Source: Rhodococcus sp. KBS0724
GTDB taxonomy: Bacteria; Actinomycetota; Actinomycetes; Mycobacteriales; Mycobacteriaceae
Direction: 5' to 3'
Assembly: GCF_005938745.2 (NCBI RefSeq)
Contig: NZ_VCBX02000001.1
Location: 2,948,001-3,012,000 of the forward strand
DNA length: 64,000 nt
Shown here: piece by piece, positions 58,045 to 64,000 of the stretch
Layout: the number at the start of each line of letters is the position of its first letter
Position numbering within the stretch: the stretch's first letter is position 1
The notes under the pieces: generated by a model
The model's input: the letters and a program-made list of their open reading frames with translations, nothing else
The model's database searches: none
Told to the model about the DNA's origin: nothing
Program-made: the position numbers and the translations under genes

Positions 58045-58215
58045 CGTCGTTGGCAGTCCGAAACAGCCGGACAAACACCGGCCCGCAACTGCGTGCTTCT
58101 GCCCCGCGGGTCCGGTACTCCCCAAACCTTCGCGGGGCAGGAGTGAAACAGGCGAGTCGTTCGATACGGCACACATGTGCCAGGTCCGACGTCGTCCGCG
58201 GTAGCGGAGAGGATT
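58045..58215 (+). ncRNA. Structured rpf leader, candidate ydaO/c-di-AMP riboswitch
   Basis: The 371-bp gap before rpf contains no gene but several stems: GTCCG/CGGAC (58056-58072), a ten-base stem CTGCCCCGCG/CGCGGGGCAG (58099-58140) and GGCAC/GTGCC (58168-58181). A GGAGTGAAACAGG stretch follows the second stem, and the end resembles the conserved region of ydaO RNAs. In Actinobacteria c-di-AMP riboswitches are known upstream of rpf genes. The assignment is by position and partial motif only. Confidence 0.5.
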
Positions 58216-58221
58216 TACCTG

Positions 58222-58773
58222 ATGACCAGCATTACTTTCAAGCGCGCCCTCGGCGCAGTTGCAACGGCCGGCGCAGTAGTAGCCATCCCGCTCGCGATGA
58301 GCACTGGCACCGCCTCCGCTGCAGGCCACGACTGGTCCGGAGTCGCGAACTGCGAGTCCTCCGGAAACTGGGCAGCCAACACCGGAAACGGCTTCTACGG
58401 CGGCCTGCAGTTCACGCAGAGCACGTGGGAGGCATACGGCGGATCGGGCAACGCTGCCAACGCAAGCCAGTCCGAGCAGGTCCGTGTCGCCGAGAACGTT
58501 CTCGAAGGCCAGGGTGTCGGCGCATGGCCCGTCTGCGGCCAGTACCTGACCGGCGGCACCACTGCTGCCACCTACCAGGAAGCGTCGGCACCGATCACGG
58601 CTGAGACCACCGTCGAATCCGCTCCTGTTGCCACCACCGGCGGCAACTACGTGGTCAAGGCAGGCGACACCCTGTCCAAGATCGCTGCAGCTCATGGCAT
58701 CTCGCTCGATGCGCTCGCAGGCCAGGTTGCGAACATCAACCTGATCTTCCCCGGACAGAGCCTGTCCGTCTAA
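58222..58773 (+). CDS. rpf: Resuscitation-promoting factor with LysM
   Basis: A 183-residue secreted lysozyme-like enzyme. The signal peptide (about residues 1-33) ends near ASA. The Rpf domain has ANCESSGNW with the catalytic Glu45 and GFYGGLQFTQSTWEAYGG, with a Cys pair (44 and 110 or so). A LysM domain YVVKAGDTLSKIA forms the C-terminus for peptidoglycan binding. It cleaves the cell wall and supports growth resumption from dormancy. GGAGAGG precedes the ATG at 58222. Confidence 0.95.
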   Translation: MTSITFKRALGAVATAGAVVAIPLAMSTGTASAAGHDWSGVANCESSGNWAANTGNGFYGGLQFTQSTWEAYGGSGNAANASQSEQVRVAENVLEGQGVGAWPVCGQYLTGGTTAATYQEASAPITAETTVESAPVATTGGNYVVKAGDTLSKIAAAHGISLDALAGQVANINLIFPGQSLSV

Positions 58774-58798
58774 ATCATCGTTGTGGTTGAACACTTCT

Positions 58799-58834
58799 GA
58801 ATGTGTCCGGAGCTATCACGCTCCGGGCACATTC
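58799..58834. terminator. Bidirectional terminator after rpf
   Basis: A 15-base stem (58799-58813 with 58820-58834) with one G-U pair and loop TATCAC, between rpf and the convergent CBS gene. Confidence 0.85.
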
Positions 58835-58858
58835 GGCGTTTGTGCAGCAGACGGGTAC

Positions 58859-60292
58859 CTACGGTTCGATATCCGGTAGCGGCGACGCCGACGCGTCGTA
58901 CTCGAGTCGGCGCTGAACCCCGGCTACTTCTCTCACCGCGTTACCGAGCAGGCTGCGCGAGAGGGGAGTGAGGTCGGCAACCACGATCTCGTCCGTGGGC
59001 GCAATGCCCATGGCAAACTGATCCGTCTGGTGGCGCACTCGGATTTGCTGGAGGACCTCGAAGGACTCGATAAGCACTCGTGCGTCGTCGCTCGGGAGGA
59101 AGCCGGTGTCCGCGGCAACCTTCAGGCGTTCGACGGTGGTGCTCGTACGTGCGCCGACGGATGTGCCGGCCCAGCGCGCGATATTCACGATCGGTTGCAC
59201 AGCTGTCGATTTGAGGTTGACGGTCCCGGTACGACGCGTCACCACATCGCGCAGCGAATGCAGTTTGGCCTTCTCGCCCACGGCTTCTCGAAGCAGTAAC
59301 CGCATGACGGCGGGGTTGAGGCGAAGCTGATCCAAGGCTTCGGGTCTCGGATCGAGGGCGGGATCTCCGGCGACAACGCGGGCATCTGCCAGCATCGACA
59401 ACATGACGAGGGCTTGGTCCTGGTAGGGATTGGACACCCACTTGCGTAAGGCGTTGCGCCACTGCGGAAGTGTGCGCGCGAACCTGGCCTGAGTTGCGAC
59501 CGCGTTCTGCGCGTCGCGAGGGAATCCGCACCGGTCGAGAATCTCGTGGATGCGCTGCGCCGCATCCGCACCTTCGCGGTGGGATTCTCCGCCCCACACC
59601 AAGGCGCTGTCGATATCCGACGATGGCAGTGCCTCGCGCCGGGCTGCGCTGCCGAGGGACAGCCAGGCAAAGTCCGGGCGTTCGTCGCCGCCGACCACCA
59701 GTTCGATCGCGCGCCGCACCGTCACGTCGATCAAGACCGACAGTGTGCCGCTGATGTCGATGGGCGAGACCCGGGCGTCGACCAGGCCGGTGACCAACTC
59801 GGGTACAGCGCGGGCGGTGGCGATGAGGTCGACGTCGGTCCTGGCAGTGGCGAGGGCAGCGCGCAGTTCGAAGCCTTGATTTGTTGCCGACGTCAGAAGG
59901 TCGCTCAGTTCGAGCACGCCGAGCAGTTCTCCGGACGCCGTGACAACGGGAAGATGCCGCAATCCGTGTTCGAGCATATCCGTGACCGCGTCGGCTCCGA
60001 GTCGATCCGGATCCACCGTTACGGCAGACGGCGTCATCACCGTCGAGACGGGGAGAGCGCTGTCGATTCCTCCGACAACAACTCGGCTACGGAGATCGCC
60101 CTCGGTGAAGATTCCGTAAGTGCTTGCATCTGTGGGAATTACGACGGCTCGACGCCCGGCTTCTGTCATCAGTGCGGCAGCAGTGCGTATGGAGGATTCG
60201 CCGGAGCACACAATTGCCGGACCCCGCAACAGATCTCGTACCGCACGCATGGCTGGGTTCGGTACTGAGATTCGCGCGGTATAGCCCGTCAT
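58859..60292 (-). CDS. CBS-pair nucleotidyltransferase (DUF294), paralogue 2
   Basis: A 477-residue CBS+DUF294 protein with the same layout as the one at 13122-14516. The nucleotidyltransferase signature is GSAARREALPSSDIDS, with the DxD pair in the same place. The N-terminal half holds two CBS domains (RAVRDLLRGPAIVC onward). Unlike the paralogue, it is not followed by Fic or TetR. Confidence 0.86.
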   Translation of the reverse strand: MTGYTARISVPNPAMRAVRDLLRGPAIVCSGESSIRTAAALMTEAGRRAVVIPTDASTYGIFTEGDLRSRVVVGGIDSALPVSTVMTPSAVTVDPDRLGADAVTDMLEHGLRHLPVVTASGELLGVLELSDLLTSATNQGFELRAALATARTDVDLIATARAVPELVTGLVDARVSPIDISGTLSVLIDVTVRRAIELVVGGDERPDFAWLSLGSAARREALPSSDIDSALVWGGESHREGADAAQRIHEILDRCGFPRDAQNAVATQARFARTLPQWRNALRKWVSNPYQDQALVMLSMLADARVVAGDPALDPRPEALDQLRLNPAVMRLLLREAVGEKAKLHSLRDVVTRRTGTVNLKSTAVQPIVNIARWAGTSVGARTSTTVERLKVAADTGFLPSDDARVLIESFEVLQQIRVRHQTDQFAMGIAPTDEIVVADLTPLSRSLLGNAVREVAGVQRRLEYDASASPLPDIEP

Positions 60293-60384
60293 GTCTTTAT
60301 TGTCGCAGGCGTACCCGTTGACTGATCGGCGACGTCGAAACTTGTGATCACAGTGTTCGGATTCGGCCGAGGCGCAAAATAACT

Positions 60385-60418
60385 CTTGCCCGGACCCGGC
60401 ATTGCGGATCCGGGCAAG
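60385..60418 (-). terminator. Terminator of ridA
   Basis: CTTGCCCGGA and TCCGGGCAAG, ten-base arms with a 14-base loop. On the minus strand it follows the ridA stop and is followed by ATTTTG. Confidence 0.7.
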
Positions 60419-60425
60419 AACGTGA

Positions 60426-60457
60426 TCAGAACTGCGTCAGCTCAGAACTGCGTCAGC
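60426..60457. repeat. 16-bp tandem duplication over the ridA stop codon
   Basis: TCAGAACTGCGTCAGC occurs twice in a row. It covers the last codons and stop of ridA and probably arose by recent slippage. Confidence 0.9.
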
Positions 60458-60802
60458 TTCGATCTCGATGAGCAAAGCGGGGTCGATCAACGAGCTGACC
60501 TCGAGGATTGTCGTAGCCGGACGGATGTCGCCGAATACTTCACCGTGTGCGAGTGCAGCCTGCTCCCACTGCGACATGTCGCGCAGGTACATGCGGGTGC
60601 GGATGACATCACCGAGCGAAGCGCCGGCTTCTTCCAGTGCAGCCTTGATGGTGGCGAGTGCCGCACGGGTCTGATCGTTGAGGGTTTCTCCGGGGGCGGT
60701 GGTGCCGGAGACGGCAACCTGGTTGCCGATGCGGACGGCGCGGGAGTAGCCGATCTTCGGTTCCCATTCGGAACCGGACGAGATGTTGATTCTGTTGGAC
60801 AT
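60437..60802 (-). CDS. RidA/YjgF-family protein
   Basis: A 121-residue RidA-like enamine/imine deaminase. SRAVRIGNQVAVSGTTAP, then GASLGDVIRTRMYLRD (with the substrate Arg) and PATTILEVSSLIDPALLIEIEADAV are family features. It may clear reactive enamine intermediates. The C-terminus is affected by the tandem duplication, ending in AVLS instead of AVL. Confidence 0.88.
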   Translation of the reverse strand: MSNRINISSGSEWEPKIGYSRAVRIGNQVAVSGTTAPGETLNDQTRAALATIKAALEEAGASLGDVIRTRMYLRDMSQWEQAALAHGEVFGDIRPATTILEVSSLIDPALLIEIEADAVLS

Positions 60803-60901
60803 GGCGTTGATTCTGCCAACAACTCATCGACCGTAGTGAAGCACGGGTCGCTTCCACGGTTCATCTTGACATAGCATAGAACAAGTGTTCGACTTGGGGC
60901 T

Positions 60902-61924
60902 ATGAGGTGGTCGGGTCAGGCATTGGATGCAGACGACGGAGCGTTGCCCGGGCTCGAGCGAGCCGGGTTGGTCCGCTCGGTGCAGACGCCGGAGTTCGAG
61001 GGCATCACGTTCCACGAGGTGCTGTGTAAGAGCGCACTCAACAAGATGCCCGAAGCGTCGACGCTGCCGTTCAACTTCACGGTCAACGCTTTTCGGGGCT
61101 GTTCGCATGCATGCCGTTACTGCTTCGCTCGGCCAAGTCATGAGTACCTCGACCTTGACGCGGGCCGCGATTTTGATTCGCAAGTTGTCGTCAAGACCAA
61201 CATTGCTGCTGTCCTACGCAAGGAACTTGCTCGAAAGTCCTGGAAGCGTGAACCTGTTGCGCTGGGTACCAACACCGATCCGTATCAACGGGCCGAGGGC
61301 CGATACCGATTGATGCCCGGCATCATTCGAGCGCTGACAGAATCCGGTACACCATTTTCGATCCTGACCAAAGGGACTTTGCTGCGGCGCGATCTGCCGC
61401 TGCTCAAAATGGCAGCGACCCAGGTCGATGTCGGTATCGGAGTGTCGCTGGCCATTAACGATCCCGTCTTGCAGAAGCAGATCGAGCCGGGCACACCCTC
61501 ACCACGAGCTCGACTGGAGATGATCCGGGCAATCACCGACGCCGGATTCTCGTGCAACGTGATGGTCGCGCCGGTCATCCCCTTTCTCACAGATTCGAGC
61601 CAGCACCTCGACGGACTGTTCGCTGCGCTGGCCGAGGCCGGGGCCACCGGGGTGACAGTCTTCCCGATGCACCTTCGTGGCAGTACACGCGGGTGGTTCC
61701 TGAACTGGCTGGCTGAAGAGCACCCGGCACTGATTCGCAGATATCGCGAGCTGTACGGGCGAGGTGCGTACGTCACGCCGGAGTACAAGAGTTGGCTCAA
61801 GAAACGCGTCGAGCCGCTGGTTGAGCGTCATGGATTGGCGGGGCCGTCGCAGCATCGTGAGCTCGAGAGCCCACCTGTCGAGCGCGAACTTGTCGGTGCC
61901 GGAGCAGCATTGACACTTTTCTGA
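60902..61924 (+). CDS. Radical SAM protein, Rv2578c type
   Basis: A 340-residue radical SAM enzyme (SplB-like group). The FeS motif is CSHACRYC (CxxxCxxC) inside FNFTVNAFRGCSHACRYCFARP. GTNTDPYQRAEGRYRLMPGI is another group signature. Mycobacterium has the same protein near hisS/relA; the function is unknown. Starts at ATG 60902. Confidence 0.87.
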   Translation: MRWSGQALDADDGALPGLERAGLVRSVQTPEFEGITFHEVLCKSALNKMPEASTLPFNFTVNAFRGCSHACRYCFARPSHEYLDLDAGRDFDSQVVVKTNIAAVLRKELARKSWKREPVALGTNTDPYQRAEGRYRLMPGIIRALTESGTPFSILTKGTLLRRDLPLLKMAATQVDVGIGVSLAINDPVLQKQIEPGTPSPRARLEMIRAITDAGFSCNVMVAPVIPFLTDSSQHLDGLFAALAEAGATGVTVFPMHLRGSTRGWFLNWLAEEHPALIRRYRELYGRGAYVTPEYKSWLKKRVEPLVERHGLAGPSQHRELESPPVERELVGAGAALTLF

Positions 61925-61948
61925 GAGCGCTGCTTGGTACGGTCGGGC

Positions 61949-62566
61949 ATGAATACTCCAGTGGTGATCGACCGGTTCCGCTTTCGGTGGTTTGTGCCGC
62001 CGACGCTGGGAGACACCATCCGCTGGGGGCTGTCATGGAACTCCGACAGTCCACGAAGGTGGGCTGTGCTGGAACCGGACTGGACGTGCACGGCAGACGT
62101 GCGAAGAAGTTCGGCACCGACGACACGAAGGTTGACCGCCGACCCGGATGTCGATGTGACGCAACAACCTTCGATCGGCCGTGTCGGTAACCTGCAGTTC
62201 ATGTTCAACGCCGACCTGCCGGTTCCGACGCAGATCGAGGTGTCAGGGGCTCTGCATCTTCTGGCGGGCACCGCGCGCGAGAATTCGAATGCGCGGCAGG
62301 CCTGGCGGGATTTCGACGCCGACGCCCTCACAACAGGAGTTGTTCGTGGGCTTCGGCTCGTGTCCATCGCTTCGGATATGCAGTTCGATCCGCGTCAACC
62401 GCACGGACCGAACTGGGGGTGGACGTCGATGCAGTTCGTTTCCGGGACCGCTCAGTTCTACGAGTTGGCACACCCGCCACAGGGGTTGCGTTCCTACCGG
62501 TTGACCGATCGGGAGAACGGGCCGTACCGGGAGGATTTCCTGGTGGTCGACCTCGAGACGGATTAG
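61949..62566 (+). CDS. Hypothetical protein
   Basis: A 205-residue protein with Trp-rich strands (FRFRWFVPPTLGD, NWGWTSMQF). No recognised domain. The start is ATG 61949, 25 bp after the radical SAM stop, so it may be co-transcribed. The open frame also has a TTG at 61934. Confidence 0.6.
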   Translation: MNTPVVIDRFRFRWFVPPTLGDTIRWGLSWNSDSPRRWAVLEPDWTCTADVRRSSAPTTRRLTADPDVDVTQQPSIGRVGNLQFMFNADLPVPTQIEVSGALHLLAGTARENSNARQAWRDFDADALTTGVVRGLRLVSIASDMQFDPRQPHGPNWGWTSMQFVSGTAQFYELAHPPQGLRSYRLTDRENGPYREDFLVVDLETD

Positions 62567-62655
62567 ATCACGCTGCCCGTAAATACGTTGCGTGAGGTAA
62601 CGATCGTGCGTAGCGTCGGTTCGGCTTGATTCACCTGTCGAAATGGAGTTCCATC

Positions 62656-63144
62656 GTGCGCCCGCTCACCGAACGCGAAATCCGCGCGTCGTTCGTTAAT
62701 TGTTCGAAAGGCGACGCCAAACGGTTGCCGGTGCCGCGGGATCTCGAGAAGCGCCCATGGGAAGACCTGGACTTCTTCGGTTGGAACGATCCGACCATGC
62801 CCGGTCGGGGATATCTGGTGATACCTCAGGGCGACGAAGTGGTAGGCATCGCTCTCCGGTATCAAACCGGCAAATCGGGTCGCGCTCAAATGTGCACCAT
62901 CTGCCTCACGACGCACGGCAGCGGGGGAGTATCACTGCTGTCCGCCGCCAAGATCGGTGAGGCCGGCCGACGCGGCGACACAATCGGCACCTATATGTGC
63001 ACTGACCTGGCCTGTCCGCTGTACGCGCGCAACAAGCGTCGACCGTCGGCGGGCAATCGTTACCAGGAGAATCTGACCGAGCAGGAGAAGGCTGATCGCG
63101 TTGTTGCAAACATCTCTGCGTTTGTGGCCATGTTGCGGTCGTAG
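62656..63144 (+). CDS. FBP-domain zinc protein (EF-G-binding type)
   Basis: A 162-residue protein of the FusB/FBP-like family, whose best-known members bind elongation factor G. Four cysteines form the C-terminal zinc site (MCTIC and CTDLAC). N-terminal LTEREIRASFVNCSKGDAKRLPVP is the FBP N-terminal helical part. GTG start at 62656 with GGAG seven bases upstream. In FusB proteins this fold rescues ribosomes from fusidic acid; whether this one does is open. Confidence 0.83.
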   Translation: MRPLTEREIRASFVNCSKGDAKRLPVPRDLEKRPWEDLDFFGWNDPTMPGRGYLVIPQGDEVVGIALRYQTGKSGRAQMCTICLTTHGSGGVSLLSAAKIGEAGRRGDTIGTYMCTDLACPLYARNKRRPSAGNRYQENLTEQEKADRVVANISAFVAMLRS

Positions 63145-63199
63145 GTAGCTTCGCCCCGATATCGGCGAGAACGTGCGCGGACATGGCACGATCGAACCT

Positions 63200-63643
<444 letters not shown>

Positions 63644-63653
63644 CGTGACATTC

Positions 63654-64000
63654 ATGGACATCACCATTGCATCGAGTTTCCTTCCGCAGGACGACCCCGA
63701 GGCCGCCCTGTCCTTCTACCGCGACACGCTCGGCTTCGAGGTCCGCCTCGACGTCGGCTACGACGGGATGCGCTGGATAACCGTCGGGCCGCCCGACCAG
63801 CCCAACACGTCGATCGTGTTGCATCCTCCGGCCGTCGATCCGGGCATCACCGACGAGGAGCGTCGCACCATCGTCGAAATGATGGCCAAGGGCACCTATG
63901 CCGGTATTCTGTTGGCCACCAAGGATCTCGACGGTACCTTCGAGCGGCTGCAGGCCGGCGACATCGACGTCGTCCAGGAGCCGACCGAGCAGCCGTACGG
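63654..64000 (+). CDS. VOC/glyoxalase-superfamily protein, 3' end outside window
   Basis: The first 115 residues of a vicinal-oxygen-chelate protein (MDITIASSFLPQDDPEAALSFYRDTLGFEVRLD). The βαβββ start and the LGFEVR strand are typical; the metal or substrate cannot be named. The gene continues past base 64000. Confidence 0.85.
   Translation, partial: MDITIASSFLPQDDPEAALSFYRDTLGFEVRLDVGYDGMRWITVGPPDQPNTSIVLHPPAVDPGITDEERRTIVEMMAKGTYAGILLATKDLDGTFERLQAGDIDVVQEPTEQPY

Overview
The window is one contiguous stretch of a high-GC actinobacterial chromosome. It most probably comes from Rhodococcus, near the R. erythropolis/R. qingshengii group. The inference rests on gene order. The block tesB-pdxT-yebC-ruvC-ruvA-ruvB-yajC-secD-secF-lipoprotein-apt-relA-cyclophilin-glyoxalase-hisS, with a Rv2578c-type radical SAM gene further on, is the order known from Mycobacterium and its relatives. 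An Rpf, an HNH/DUF222 (13E12-type) protein and ESX-associated proteins fit the same order. Species was not tested, and no tRNA, rRNA, CRISPR array or complete insertion sequence was seen.

Layout. 1-6.3 kb: a partial zinc alcohol dehydrogenase (minus strand), then a tight operon bioY / acyl-CoA ligase / thiolase / acyl-CoA ligase behind a perfect TGAAC-N3-GTTCA dyad (a BioQ-type biotin operator), followed by a PucR-type regulator. 6.4-12.3 kb: hydrolase, P-loop protein, a decayed patch with a deleted Xre-like gene, a PRPP-binding phosphoribosyltransferase, two APH-like kinases. 11.6-14.5 kb (minus): CBS/nucleotidyltransferase, Fic protein with a fused VbhA-like inhibitor, and TetR, overlapping by 4 bp each. 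14.7-21.5 kb: a five-gene guanidine/urea nitrogen operon (permease, two DUF1989 proteins, a carboxyltransferase, allophanate hydrolase) in which the carboxylase lacks its biotin carboxylase and biotin carrier modules. 21.5-27.7 kb: PPOX protein, beta-lactamase-fold lipoprotein, two tesB copies around a P-loop-less uridine-kinase-like gene, pdxT, and a GntR/DUF1648 pair. 27.9-46.1 kb: the conserved core for recombination, protein export, the stringent response, peptidyl-prolyl isomerases, histidyl-tRNA charging and malate dehydrogenase.

46.5-56.9 kb is accessory: a TetR/TetX-like pair with a doubled 14-bp operator, an HNH/DUF222 protein, an amino-acid permease interrupted by one in-frame TAG, a MerR-HEAT regulator with a HEAT-repeat partner behind a textbook 19-bp-spacer promoter, a TesB-like protein, a 44-residue membrane protein missed by ordinary length cut-offs, and a PPE/EspC-like pair. 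57-64 kb: trehalose-phosphatase otsB, a resuscitation-promoting factor with a structured leader (candidate c-di-AMP riboswitch), a paralogue of the CBS/nucleotidyltransferase, RidA, radical SAM, FBP zinc protein, AraC and a partial VOC protein.

The strongest leads are the BioQ-linked acyl-CoA operon, the stripped-down urea/guanidine carboxylase, the MerR/HEAT unit and the VbhA-Fic/CBS/TetR operon. All functions are read from motifs and gene order only; no database search was run.
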